Positions 39,717 to 50,656 of a stretch of DNA of 64,000 nucleotides are shown in pieces. The stretch comes from Branchiostoma belcheri. Taxonomy: Eukaryota > Chordata > Leptocardii > Amphioxiformes > Branchiostomatidae. Numbering within the stretch: the first letter of the stretch is position 1; each line of letters begins with the position of its first letter. Below the pieces are notes generated by a model. The model was not told the origin of the DNA. It saw only the letters and a program-made list of their open reading frames with translations, and searched no databases. The DNA lies in assembly GCF_001625305.1 (NCBI RefSeq), contig NW_017804409.1, positions 1,131,569-1,195,568 of the forward strand. Reading direction: 5' to 3'. Made by a program: the position numbers and the translations under genes.

Positions 39717-40481
39717 ACAATAGATATGTCTAGCTCGCCCTCATACGTTAAAACGAATCAAACACAGTCACTGTCCTCATTTTGCGTGCCCATAGTTTCT
39801 ATTCGTCTACCTCTTTAAAGACATCACATCTATTATTACTCTATAAAATATATAAAACATCAAGCGGTTAGAAGTCTTTCTCTTGATTTTTTGTCATGAT
39901 TTTGATGAATAATGTTTTTACTAAAGATGTATTACAATGTGCCCTGGGCATGTATTTGCAACCAACTTTGTCACTATATATTGCATTACAACTGTAAAAC
40001 AGTAAATGAAATTGTACTTTGCATAGAAAACAACGTTATTAGTCAGTCGGTTGTCAATTAAAAGGAAAGAGACGTTTCTCATCCAGTACAGTTGAACGGA
40101 TAGCGACGAAAGTGACCGCGCCGATAGTGAGTTCAGCACCAAGGACAGGACATGCGCAGTGCCTGTCAGCACCCTTTGCCGGTTTTTCTGGGCGAAGGTC
40201 ACTAATTCGCGCAGGCGCAGAGGGTCCATTTTGAGTAACAAATGTAAACAGTGTTTTTCGTGGTATATGTTGGTCAATAATATGAAAAAGACTTGCTTCT
40301 AGGCTTGTTTGAGATGCCCGGTAGAACTCTGGAAGTTGGTCTGCTTACCTGTGGTCTGACGCCATTGGCGGGATCGCGAAAGTTTGTTATGGTCGAACGA
40401 AGACATTCAGGATTATGCCATAAGACATATGCATCCAGGATTGTTTGCCTAAATCTAAATTGACAATTTTAGGTGTCGGAC
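39717..40481. other. Intergenic DNA with one 80-bp-repeat relic
   Basis: GATAGTGAGTTCAGCACCAA at 40118 is a single relic of the 19645-19850 array unit. Nothing else recognised. Confidence 0.45.
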
Positions 40482-40628
40482 TAATCTCCAAGCAGATCCT
40501 AGGGTGACAAAAGACAGTATCGAATTGGCCAGGCAGTAGCCATCGCGTAAGGACCTTCTCTGGCCTATGGATACTGCCTGGCCAAATTGATACTGTCTTT
40601 TGCCACCCTAGGATCTGCTTGGAGATTA
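40482..40628. mobile_element. Foldback MITE family F', hairpin
   Basis: TAATCTCCAAGCAGATCCTA to TAGGATCTGCTTGGAGATTA, with arms carrying GACAGTATCGAATTGGCCAG and its complement. Confidence 0.88.
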
Positions 40629-40742
40629 GGGCCGGACTACAATGTGTGCTTTTCATGGTCTAAAACTCAAGTAAGTGATTTTTGACAGCTTACTTCTTAG
40701 ATACGTCGATGAACGTTAGACATCCAGGTAATACGATATGCC

Positions 40743-41002
40743 AAAAAGCAGTTACTCAAGAAAGGATATGATTTTGGAAACGTTCAGACGTTTCAGCCAG
40801 TATCCACTAGCTTTCGTCAGTGACTGAGAGACCAGAGGAGAAATGAAGGTTTATAAGCACAAACATATCAATCAATAGTTTGTGCTTATAAACTTGCATT
40901 TCTCCTCTGGTCTCTCAGGCACTGACGAAAGCTAGTGGATACTAGCTGAAACGTCTGACCGTTTCCAAAATCATATCCAGTTGATTGAGTAACTGCTTTT
41001 TG
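40743..41002. mobile_element. 260-bp foldback of two inverted retroelement-like tails
   Basis: Near-perfect hairpin: AAAAAGCAGTTACTCAAG at the left, CTGCTTTTT at the right. Both arms contain GACGAAAGCTAGTGGATACT then GCTGAAACGTCTGA and TTCCAAAATCATATCC. ACTGACGAAAG...GAAACGT is reminiscent of Penelope-like element 3' ends, which often form inverted partial copies. That reading is inference. Confidence 0.7.
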
Positions 41003-41700
41003 ACTTATTTTTTAAATATTTACCATATATTTCTACGGGATCTCGAAATAGTGCCCTGTCCCCTCCCCACCACCGATAACTTGGAGTGAGCATCTGACCT
41101 CTGATTGAATTATGAACTGCTACTCTTTGCCACTCAAAGCCGTTAACAGAACGACGGGATAAGGTCTTATTGCCGTGATCTTGTCATGTTTTTAATTTCA
41201 TATCGACTTTATCATAATGGCCGATGATAAAGTGAATGATACCATCTGGGCCAGTAGCCCGCTCGACACATGACAGCACTCTTGGGCCATATTTCTGCGC
41301 ACTGTTAAACCAAAAGAGCTAAGAAAGCCTTTTGACCTGAGGTTATAGTTGTGTCATGGGAATAGCGGACGTGTCAGTAAAAGGACAATAACAAGGCGTG
41401 CTTTGAAGCAGATTTATGAAAATAGATGCCCTGTCAGGAGTTACCCCTTGCCAGAAACTATCAGGAACCAGCGCTGACTCAGAAGGCTGCTACGGGGAAA
41501 AACAAATACTGGAGCAGATGGCAGTTTAACAATAATCCCTCACTGGAATATTCATTCTATATACCTCTGTTGAGTAAAGGTTTCTTGCTGTCTTGCACCC
41601 CCCCCTCCCCATTGTTCTCTAGGAAACTATCCTAAATTCTTCAAAATCTCATCCGAAAATTTCAGTACGCGGATAAGAACACGAGGCACAAACTATCATC
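41003..41700. other. Unique intergenic DNA
   Basis: 41140-41400 is free of repeats and contains several GATAA words (TTTATCATAATGG, CCGATGATAAAGTG). No exon recognised. Confidence 0.4.
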
Positions 41701-41903
41701 TAGCCTCCGTAGCAGGCTTATAGAACTGGGGGTTTGGTGGTCTTCGGCTGTTTTCTGATTAGCCCAGTTCTAAAAACGGGGTAATTCAACCAGGCTGGCT
41801 ATGTTGTCTATATGCAATCAGAAAATAGCACATAAAAGCTCCCAAAGACCCTGTGAAGACCCCCCCAAAACCCCCAGTTTTTGGCATGCTATGATGGAGG
41901 CTA
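41701..41903. mobile_element. MITE family G, copy 1
   Basis: TAGCCTCCGTAGCAGGCTTA at the left, TTGGCATGCTATGATGGAGG then CTA at the right. Inside: GGTCTTCGGCTGTTTTCTGA. Inverted copy at 46585-46769. Confidence 0.88.
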
Positions 41904-42750
41904 CGATCATCTAGGTTTTGATTTTTGTGTGTGTTTCTGTGGTGTTCGCTCTAAACTTGTTGTACACTGCTTCTTATATTTCAGTGCATACTGCATTTCG
42001 TTTTTACTCATTTTTCTTCTTCTTCTCCTCCTGACATTTCTTTGAATGGATTCAACTTCTTCATTTTTGGGGCCAAATGACTTGAAAGTTGGTATATGGA
42101 GGCAATAGTTCGCTTTTGGCAGAAGTTATCTTTTTGAATGTTCTACTTTTGCATGCACGGGTGTGAATGTGGAACAGTCCATTTTATGGGGAGACCGATA
42201 GACTGAAATATGCTGTATTTTCTTAGAGCAAATGTTGGTCTTTCTAGTATTTCAAAAATTATTGGTTGCCTGTAAGTCATGAAATATTTTTTATCGCCTT
42301 CTCTATATCCTGTGTCGTGTTTAAAAGTGGTTAACAGGACCAACACGGCATGGGTACAGTATATACTATAACTCTGAGAGGCTCTTTACTTTGTACAATC
42401 TGCTGAATGAGTACGATATAACTGGAAGATAAAAGACAAGCAATGTTGTTGATTCTATGCCATAAACTTTGTCTCGCACATGACAGGAAGCCTGTTTTTG
42501 TTCAAGTATTTTCACAGGTGATCCTTTATGTGTTAACGTTCTTTAAAAAAGTCATCAGTCTCCCAATATGTCTCTGTAACTCAAAGGCATTTTACAAAAG
42601 TCTTACGCTATTTTGAGTGATATTTTACAACGTGAAGAAAGAAGGTAATTTTTCATGGTCGTCACAAGAATGTGCGTCTATAACCTTCTATATGATCAGA
42701 TAATGAACAGCTAAGAGAGGAACTCACGAGTACATGGGACCCCGCCCTGC
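41904..42750. other. Intergenic DNA, nothing recognised
   Basis: AT-rich, no exon or transposon boundary recognised. Confidence 0.35.
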
Positions 42751-42875
42751 TGCTCATTTTGCAGCTGCTTTGTACGATTTACAGTATGGTCGAAAAAAGT
42801 TTTAGGGGAGGGGAGGGGGCGGACGAAAAATCATGCGCGCGCGGATGTCATCCATGCGATCAAATCAACATGGCC
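42751..42875. mobile_element. MITE family C, right end
   Basis: GCAGCTGCTTTGTACGATTT to ATCAAATCAACATGGCC with TGCGCGCGCGGATGTCATCC. The left part is missing. Confidence 0.8.
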
Positions 42876-42936
42876 TTTCCAAAGCAAACCAAACAAAACA
42901 AAACAAAACCAACAAAACCAAATCAAGCATCTATCT

Positions 42937-43149
42937 GAAGAAAAATAAACTGTCCTCCAACTCAAAAAGAAATTTTGACGGGGGGGCGGTACCGACTTCC
43001 GACGAACTTTGACCCCGTGCTGACGTCACACGTGGCTAAAAGTCACGTGCCCACATCACTTGGTCATAAAGCTGATGAAGACTTTAATAGTCGAAAATTT
43101 CTGGTGAGTTAATTTCTTTTTGAGTTGGAGAACAGTTTAATTTTCTTCA
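42937..43149. mobile_element. Inverted-repeat element
   Basis: GAAGAAAAATAAACTGTCCT then CCAACTCAAAAAGAAAT; complement at 43112-43148. About 140 bp between arms. Related by AGTCGAAAATTT to the neighbour at 43170-43515. Confidence 0.72.
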
Positions 43150-43169
43150 TGTATTTTACCAACTCAGAT

Positions 43170-43515
43170 GAACTTTATGCAGCAAGATTAAACTGTAATT
43201 TCCGACACAAGAAATTGGACTCACCCAAATTTTCGACTGTACAACTCCAGTCTTTGTCAAGGAATGAGCAATCCACCGCTTCCGTGACGTCACGCAGATA
43301 ACACACGTGACTCCGTGAGCAGTGGATCATAGGTTGCAGAAAGTCTGTGGCGCCCCCCGTCTCTGTTGAGGGGTGGTTGTAATGCCCTGATGTAGACGTC
43401 ACTGAAGCGGTGGATTGTTCATTCCTTGACAAAGACTGGAGTTATACAGTCGAAAATTTGTGTGAGTCCAATTTCTTGTGTTGGAAGTTACAGTTTAATC
43501 TTGCTGCATAATGAC
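43170..43515. mobile_element. Foldback element with ~120-bp arms
   Basis: Left arm ATGCAGCAAGATTAAACTGT ... AATCCACCGCTTCCGTGACG; right arm 43390-43515 is its complement. The loop is GC-rich. A decayed arm is in intron 3 of the dioxygenase gene (6747-6812). Confidence 0.85.
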
Positions 43516-43564
43516 TTCTACCAACACAGATGAACTTTCAAAATCAGATGAACCTTCATGCAAG

Positions 43565-43898
43565 CATCTATCTGGTACATGGTCGACTCTCCGTGCCCCT
43601 TCCCTAGGTGTGGTGACGATAATAGCGTGGATAACGTTAGTTAATTAAACCAACTCAACTCAAACCAAACCAAATCAAATCAAATCAAACCAACTCAAAC
43701 CAAACCAAACCAAATTAAACCAACTCAAACCAAACCCAAACTCAAACCAAACCAAACCAAACCAACTCAAACCAACTCAAACCAAACCAAACCAACTCAA
43801 ACCAACTCAAACCAAAGCAAGCATCTATCTGGTACATGGTAGACTCTCTGTGCCCTTCCCTAGGTGTGGTGACGATAATAGCGTGGATAACGTTAGTG
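43565..43898. repeat. (AAACC)n array between a duplicated flank
   Basis: AAACC/AACTC pentamers at 43646-43820 lie between two copies of a ~75-bp segment (GCATCTATCTGGTACATGGT ... GATAATAGCGTGGATAACGT) at 43565 and 43822. The peptide LSWFELVWFGL on the minus strand is an artefact of the array. Confidence 0.88.
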
Positions 43899-44210
43899 AC
43901 AGGTGCTTTATCAGCGCTGGACTCCACTAAGCACGGGCAGACAACATCACGCCTATTTCCCGCCCTGCAGGTGACTCCAGACGTAACTCCCCGCATTATC
44001 CCCCGCCATTCCGCGACCAAGTGATGACCGGAAGTGCGCGGAAGTGGAAACTTACTACCGCCATTTGTGGGGAAGCGCAATCAGTCATCTGCGCGGGGCT
44101 AAGACACAACGCCAGCTCCTCTGGGCGGCGATCACAGGAGTGGACATTTGCCGCAACTTGACGAATAGCCGCTCTCTAAAACCGGGTAGAAATGAAAGGA
44201 TTGCCGCCGC
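43899..44210. other. CpG-containing unique DNA
   Basis: Has ACCGGAAGTGCGCGGAAGTG (44028-44047), two ETS-type cores in tandem, and GCCGCCATTTG-like text nearby. Promoter-like, but no downstream exon was recognised. Confidence 0.35.
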
Positions 44211-44990
44211 GAAGACGTGTGGCGGGCTCCCAGAAGGTTTCAAAGGTAGCAAGGTGGCCAATTCTACAGCAACGCAAAATGGCTCGGGCTAATGTCGGTG
44301 GCCTACGTCTGGGCACCTTTTCGTGCTGAATTGTAGAGAACATTGATGTACAAAACACATTGTCTCTCCAAATGTTGCCCATTGAACTAAGTATCCGAAA
44401 ATACTGACCAATAATCAGTTTTTATCGATTGACAGTGATAACGTGAAATGGTCATAACTAGCTCTTTTACAGTACGCAAAAGTTAGTACCTCTGACTCTG
44501 AAGTTAATGTCAAGCCATCTAGAGACAGTGTATTTTTCATGGCTCATGTTTAGCCTCTACCAGACTTCTGAAACGGCTAGAAAGAACAGAAGTTTCGCGT
44601 GAAGACGTGTGGCGGGCTCCCAGAAGGTTTCAAAGGTAGCAAGGTGGCCAATTCTACAGCAACGCAAAATGGCTCGGGCTAATGTCGGTGGCCTATGTCT
44701 GGGCACCTTTTCGTGCTGAATTGTATGTAGAGAACATTGACGTACAAAACACATTGTCTCTACAAACGTTGCCCATTGAACTAGTATCTGAAAATACTGG
44801 ACAATAATCAGTTTTCATCGATTGACAGTGATAACGTGAAATGGTCATAACTAGCTATTGTAAAGTACGCAAAGTTAGTACGTCTGACTCTGAAGTTAAT
44901 GCCAAGCCATCTAGAGACAGTGTATTTTTCATGGCTCATGCTTAGCCTCTACCAGGCTTCTGAAACGGCTAGAAAGAACAGAAGTTGGCA
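44211..44990. repeat. 390-bp tandem duplication ending in a MITE arm
   Basis: GAAGACGTGTGGCGGGCTCC starts at 44211 and 44601. Copies are ~95% alike by eye. Copy 1 ends inside the left arm of a family E foldback (44552-44596); copy 2 runs into a complete family E element (44944-45134). Confidence 0.92.
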
Positions 44991-45134
44991 AATAGACAGA
45001 TGATATGCCAGGGGAGTTAGCCGGTAAAAGAAATGTAGTTTGCCGCTTCTCCTTTAACCAGCCAACTCCCCTGGTATGTTATCTGTCTATTTGGCAAATT
45101 TCTTCTTTCCTCTTCTGAAACCTGGTAGAGGCTA
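44944..45134. mobile_element. Foldback MITE family E (complete)
   Basis: AGCCTCTACCAGGCTTCTGA at the left, CCTGGTAGAGGCTA at the right; arms carry AAATAGACAGATGATATGCC and its complement. Confidence 0.92.
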
Positions 45135-45559
45135 CGTCTCAGAAGTAACTTGCATTTAAGAGAATGATTGAACCTTGGCGTTGTGGCAATAAGAAATTGT
45201 TTTTAAGAATCAAGATTAGTTACTGTATATCTATATCTTGCCCACTCTTACGCCTATCAATTAGCCTAATTATACAAAGAATTGCTTACTTAGCGGTGAG
45301 CTTAAGAATTTTTCTCCCTATTCTTTCAGTATCATTGAACGGATAGTGTATTCAGCACCAAGGACAGGTTGTCCAGTGTGGTGGCATATCCATGGACGAT
45401 TTTGCACTAGAATATGACAAGAAATCAGCACTCACGTTCCGTGCGTTCAATTGTCAAATAGAGTAAGATTTTTCCCAATGAATCGGCTTCAGATATCTCC
45501 AGATATTATGAGATAACACCAAAAGGTGCAAAATGAGGGCACAACCGTGGCGCAAACGT
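45135..45559. other. Intergenic DNA, nothing recognised
   Basis: A scrap of the 80-bp unit (TTCAGCACCAAGGACAGG) at 45350. No exon. Confidence 0.4.
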
Positions 45560-45816
45560 AGCCTCTACCAGGCTTCTGGAAGCGACTTGAAAGAGTCACG
45601 GTGAAAGAGTACGTACAGTTTGCTGCTCCCGAACTATACTCTTGAGCGGACCAGCTACCCTGGCATGTTATCTGTCTATGTATCCAATTCTTGTACACTT
45701 TTTTTGTAATTTTTGCAACTGTTTTGTACGATTTACAGTATGGTAAAAATGTATTTTAAACGGACGAGAAATTCATGCGTGCGTGGATGTCATCCATATA
45801 ATCAAATCTACATGGA
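45560..45816. mobile_element. Family E foldback cut by a family C right end
   Basis: The left arm and most of the right arm of E (45560-45702) run into GCAACTGTTTTGTACGATTT ... GGATGTCATCCATATAATC, a family C right end (45703-45816). The last ~40 bp of E are absent. Confidence 0.8.
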
Positions 45817-46584
45817 CGTAGAGACAACAATCCTTTCGCCATTTAGAAGATCACCAAAAGACTGCATTTCTACTAAGATCACAAAACCCACTAATTATGC
45901 AGAATGTGGGACTATTCATTATCCACTGCCTTCAAAGAAGAAGTCGAACCCCATAATAGCTAGCGTAGTAGTAGACGTTTTTTCCAGACAGTTGTTACCT
46001 GTCTCCTGTTACTGTATTGCAATGAGTATTATACTTGATTGTACAAGCAATTAGCCTTCGCCCATGATTTTGCACTTGATTGTAAAAGAAATTAGCCTTC
46101 GGGCATGATTTTGCAAATAAAGTTTATTATAAAATGTCCTGACAGTGACATTTGAAACAAAAGTAAAGCGCCCCACACCTCGCATTGCACGTCCTTAGTT
46201 TTTTCTTTTTTTACAGCCATTCTTTCCCCGGACACGTGCTCTTCTTGATCCTAACAGGACTCCGACCCCACACACGGCGTGGAACCACACAGAGATCGAT
46301 ACACGCCATCGACCCATTGTTTCTAACATTTCATTGTATCTGACGCTGTCCATCGGAGGAATTACCGCGGCACTTCGGATTGATACCCCGTCCGGTCGAT
46401 CTCTAGTAGTACGGCTGTAGCAGGGCTGCGATGGGATTTGGGACGATGTACGGTGATGTATATGGGGCATTCGCGTTCCTCTGAAGACGGCGGTCTGGCC
46501 TAAGCTGTGGCGGAGTACCACATATGTCAGCGTAAATAATGAACGGGACTTATAGACATGGTTTTCTACGTTGTTGTCCAATAC
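45817..46584. other. Intergenic DNA, one weak exon-like stretch
   Basis: A fine acceptor (TTCTTTTTTTACAG at 46204-46217) is followed on the plus strand by 67 open codons, to TAG at 46419. No protein family is recognised and no upstream exon is found. Confidence 0.3.
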
Positions 46585-46769
46585 TAGCCTCCATAGCATG
46601 CCAAAAACGGGGAGTTTTTTGGGGTCTTCATGGTCTTTGGGAGCTTTTATGTGCTATTTTCCGATTGGATGTAGACAACATAGCCGGCCTGGTTGTTTTA
46701 GAACTGGGCTAATCAGAAAACAGCCGAAGACCACCAAACCCCCAGTTCTATAAGCCTGCTACATGGCTA
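46585..46769. mobile_element. MITE family G, copy 2 (inverted)
   Basis: TAGCCTCCATAGCATGCCAA to AGCCTGCTACATGGCTA; it is the reverse of the 41701-41903 copy. Confidence 0.88.
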
Positions 46770-47010
46770 AATGCTACAGTTTACTTCAGTTTCAGTCACA
46801 CACTCATTTATTTGTTGTCAGTTCTTTATCTCTGTTCTATTATTCTATTCTCGTTTTTCGATCAATATGTGTGTTTAGGTCATGCATATATTTAACCAGG
46901 CCCTAAGTGCTGGTTTTGACTTTTGTAGTGGACAACTTAGCGCAATGCAGTTCGTCGCTGTGCGGCGCTTCTGCACACTTGACGCATGACGTCCAGCTTC
47001 TACATCATTA

Positions 47011-47556
47011 TATTTAAACATGGCAAACGTCGAACATCGCAGAGCCATGTGTAAACTTCGCATTAGTGACCATCCCTTACGTATAGAATCCGGCAGGCAT
47101 AGCCGTACCCCTCAGAAAGATAGAACGTGCGAATTCTGTAATCATTTATATGTTGAAAACGAGGTACACTTTCTACTTGACTGTACATTATATAAAGATG
47201 AACGCCAAGAGCTATTCGATACTTTACAATTAGACAAGATATGTAAGAAAATGTCAAAGCAGGACATATTTAAACATTTAAACACTTGATGTCATACAAT
47301 AACGAATGTACAGTAGACAAACTATGTAATTGTTTCCAAATGTTTCCAAATGTTTCAAAAAGAGAGAAGAAAGGGCAACTAACAGTAGATGATAGGTAGT
47401 TTATAGTATTATTGTAATGTATAGATTCCTAGCACTTTGCATTAGAATATAGAGTACCAGTATGAAATACTCATGTTTTACATACTGGATATCCTCTTGT
47501 GCATTTAACCCATCTGGGCAAGAACATGCAATAAAGATTCATATCATATCATATAA
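47011..47556 (+). pseudogene. LINE ORF2 C-terminus with zinc knuckle and tail
   Basis: The frame from 47020 reads RRAMCKLRISDHPLRIESGR, then CEFCNHLYVENEVHFLLDC, the CX2C...HX4C end typical of RTE/Jockey-group LINE ORF2 proteins. Stop at 47287-47289. The tail ends AATAAAGATTCATATCATAT. 5'-truncated. Confidence 0.75.
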
Positions 47557-47730
47557 CGCGACACACGGGTATACAGGGTAGCATGAATGAGCTATGATAA
47601 TTGTGAATGAGAGAGTGTAGTGGTAATTATGAGCGTAAAAAACAGGGTTGAAAAAACAACAAAGTACTTGAAACCTGTTGGGTCTGGATCGTGGAATATC
47701 CGTTGTCAAGGTCTGTTCCGGTTCTTATGT

Positions 47731-47940
47731 AGCCTCTACCAGGCTTCAAAAGTGGCTGGCTTAAGCAGAAATTTGCCAAATAGACACTAAGACAGATAAC
47801 ATGCCTGGGGAGTTGGTCCGCTGAAGAGTGCATTTGCTACATTTGGGGCAATTGTACTCCATACACTCCCCTGGCATGTAATCTGTCTATTTGGTAAATT
47901 TCTGCTCTTTCCAGCCTCTTCCGAAGCCTGGTAGGGGCTA
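47731..47940. mobile_element. Foldback MITE family E (complete)
   Basis: AGCCTCTACCAGGCTTCAAA to GAAGCCTGGTAGGGGCTA, arms about 85 bp. Confidence 0.9.
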
Positions 47941-48498
47941 ATTATTATGATGTGACACTTTCCGTTATTTATCGATTTTCCCGGAACTCTTGAGAAAAGG
48001 GACGCCAGACCTACGCCCACACGGATGAGCCGCTTCCGAAGCCTGGTAGAGGCTAGTTGTTATGTGACATTCCCCATTCTTTTTCTCTTTTCACCGGAAC
48101 TCTTCAGAACAGATACGTCAGACCTGAATCTTCGGACACACGAATGAGCCGCTTCCGAAGCCTGGAAGAGGCTAGTTATTATGTGACATTCCCCGTTCTT
48201 TCTCTGTTTTCCCAGGGACGTTCCGATGGAACGTCCCTGGTTTTCCCGGAACTCCTGATAAAAGGCAAGCCTGGTAGAGGCTATGTGACATTTCCTATTC
48301 TTTCTGTTTTCCAAGAACTCATGAGAAAAGGTACGTCAGATCTGAATATTCGCCCACACAGATGAGCCGCTTCCGAAGCCTGGTAGAGGCTAGTTGTTAT
48401 GTGACATTCCCCGTTCTTTCTCCGTAAGGACGTTCTGATTTTTCCCGGAACTCTTGAGAAAAGTGATGTCATACCTGACTCTTCGCCTACACGGATGC
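47941..48498. repeat. ~115-bp tandem array containing the end of MITE E
   Basis: Each unit has TATGTGACATTCCCCGTTCT, CCCGGAACTCTTGAGAAAAG, TTCGCCCACACGGATGAGCC and the MITE E terminus GCTTCCGAAGCCTGGTAGAG. Ends of E fall at about 48055, 48175, 48283 and 48392. The array follows directly on the complete E copy at 47731-47940. Confidence 0.88.
48212..48240. repeat. Perfect palindrome inside the 115-bp array
   Basis: CAGGGACGTTCC, GAT, GGAACGTCCCTG: 12-13-bp arms around a 3-bp centre, present only in the third unit. Confidence 0.8.
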
Positions 48499-48663
48499 TC
48501 GGTGAAGTGTCGGATGGAAGCTGGCATGACGTCATTACTTTGTGAGCATGTTACGTCATCGTCATTAACCTAGAATTGAACGCTTCAAAAACACAAGAAG
48601 TGGTTATAGAAGTGGCAAAATAAGGGTGGGGATCATTATGGAAACGTGATCTTGTCGTGGTTA

Positions 48664-49062
48664 GGCCGAGCACGTAAATTTTATGGATGACATCCTCTGC
48701 AGACTCCAAATCTAATGCGAGCGGCCGGGCGAAAAAAAAACAAGGTTCCTACATTGTCAAATGTTGACTCAATCATTGTACAAATGGTTTTGATTCAGTG
48801 GAAACATCACATATACACAGCCAGCATCACATATCACTGCATCAAAGTAAGAAACAAAACATTAAATCAGAGCCTTTTCTTGTCTCCTCTCTTCACATTT
48901 ATCTGCCATCCACCTTCCGGCATGGCAACAGACATCTTTGCCCATTTTTGGCATGTTGACCACTGTCAGAAGGCAACAAAATTTCTTGTGTTTTTTTCCC
49001 CAAAATCAGGCGAAAATTAATGCGCGCGCTGATGTCATCCATAAAAATTACTTACCGTGGCC
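48664..49062. mobile_element. MITE family B, copy 4
   Basis: GGCCGAGCACGTAAATTTTA to AATTACTTACCGTGGCC, flanked by TTA/TTA, full family interior. Confidence 0.9.
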
Positions 49063-49307
49063 TTAGGGTTCTTGACAGAATTCGAAGGTTCTGTGTTCGA
49101 ATCCTTACTAGAATGCATGAAAAGCACAGTTTTGACGCCTCTGTTAAAAAAAGCGTCACGACTAGTACTAGTACTATGAAAGCTGTTTTTTTGGGAGATG
49201 GGGGAATTTTCTACATTATGTATCCTAACGGTATCCACTATTGGTAAAAACTAGCTGAAGTTTTGTTCCTTATTTCTACCATGTGCAACTGAAAGAACAA
49301 ATCAGCT
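49063..49307. other. Spacer, nothing recognised
   Basis: A GTTCGAATCC word at 49093 recalls a B box, but no tRNA-like head is present. Confidence 0.35.
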
Positions 49308-49429
49308 AGCCTCTATCAGGCTTCAGAACAGGCTGAAAAGTTGGCCAAATAGCAGATAACGGACCAACTCTCCTGACATGTTGTCTGTCTATTTGGTTTT
49401 CGCCCGCGTCTGAAGCCTGGTGGAGGCTA
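49308..49429. mobile_element. Foldback MITE family E (short)
   Basis: AGCCTCTATCAGGCTTCAGA to AAGCCTGGTGGAGGCTA, internally shortened. Confidence 0.85.
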
Positions 49430-49699
49430 CAAATCAACAGACATCCACCAGATATGTGAGCCAAGGAAGTCATAAATCAAAAGATAAGATGTCAGAAAAA
49501 GATAAGATAAGAATGTGACAAACTTGGCGACGCTGAGACTGTGCGAATGTGCTATCCTTTTCGTTTATCCGGTCAATACAGTCGTGGACGTTCCTCTATC
49601 GTTTTTATTCGACTTTGAAAAAAAAAACAATTTTACTGGCCTGAATGTGAGTTTAGGGCAGTAAAATTGGTTTGTCACAAGGTTCTTCAAAGTCATTTT

Positions 49700-50072
49700 T
49701 TAACGGCCTTATACGACCACTTCTCGGCATTGAACTAGAAATATGAGAGAAACATGGCTATGTCAAGAGATGGCGGTGAACGTTTGATTTGAAAGCCTGT
49801 AGATTGTAGGATGGTGGGAAACACTTGTCAGGGAGGGAATTCCAAAGCTTGGCCGTACAGGGAAAGAAACTGTCACTGTAAAAAGATTTCCAACAAGGAA
49901 TTTGGACGGTGAAGTTGTGTGAACTAGTGGAGAACCTGGTGGAACGCTTAAAAGTTCGGAGTGGTGGAACTAGTTGGGTGAGTTCTGCAGAGCAAAGACC
50001 ATGATAATATCTGTAGAACAGGGATAGAGAGGCAACATTTCTTCTATGGGAAAGAGGAAATTTTCTGGTCAT
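49700..50072 (-). pseudogene. LINE RT C-terminus plus tail
   Basis: The minus strand reads LSHRRNVASLSLFYRYYHGL, then ELTQLVPPLRTFKRSTRFST and TAKLWNSLPDKCFPPS, with a stop at 49758. Same family as 35420-35710, but retaining ~30 more residues at the N-terminal side. The tail with GAGAAGTGGTCGTATAAGG follows to about 49705. Confidence 0.85.
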
Positions 50073-50471
50073 TTTAATATAGTAAGTTAAATCAATCCTA
50101 TTCCATAGATCTAGCTATATAGTGGCCTGATAGCTATGATCTGAGACAAACATGCGATGTCGCTGACGGAAAACGGTTGCTTGTGTCGTATCGTTGACTG
50201 GATATTGGTGGTACCAAAAATACACGGAATCCGTACGTAGCCTGATTTGGGGGCTCTTTATAATGTTAGCTACAAATGTCAATAACAGATTTCCTCATCC
50301 AGAATATCGTTCTTTTTTAAAACCACCCCTAATTTGCATGGGATGTCTTTAAATAGTATAGAGAAATATATATATTCCTTTCATACTCGCTCCCGAAAAA
50401 ATTCTTAGGCAGCGAGTATGGGAGCCCCAACATACAAATAGGATGGTACCCAGGCTATTGTATAGCCCAGT
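50073..50471. other. Intergenic DNA, nothing recognised
   Basis: Contains GGATGGTACCCAGGCTATTG at 50440, an isolated end of the 13912-type hairpin. No exon. Confidence 0.4.
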
Positions 50472-50656
50472 TACTCTCTAAGCAGAGGTTTGGGTTTAGG
50501 GTTAGATTTAGTGTGTTTTTAGGCTTTTTTTTATCGGGGTTTCTCTTTTGCATTGGAATTTGGTGAAAAAATCCAGTGCAGAAGAGAAACCCCGATAAAA
50601 AAAGCCTAAAAACACACTAAAACTAACCCCAAAGCCAAACCACTGCTTGGAGAGTA
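50472..50656. mobile_element. Foldback MITE family F, copy 3
   Basis: TACTCTCTAAGCAGAGGTTT to CCACTGCTTGGAGAGTA with ~80-bp arms. Confidence 0.92.

Noticed and set aside
46350-46375. GGAATTACCGCGGC, reminiscent of small-subunit rRNA
   Set aside because: Only about a dozen bases match and the flanks do not continue as rRNA.
46218-46421. Open stretch after a strong acceptor, possible terminal exon
   Set aside because: No protein family, no upstream partner and no nearby poly(A) signal. Kept only as a note in the spacer entry.
48715-49020. ~100-codon frames recurring at 11.2, 37.5, 48.7 and 61.3 kb
   Set aside because: They are the same internal part of MITE family B, with no constraint between copies and no protein motif.
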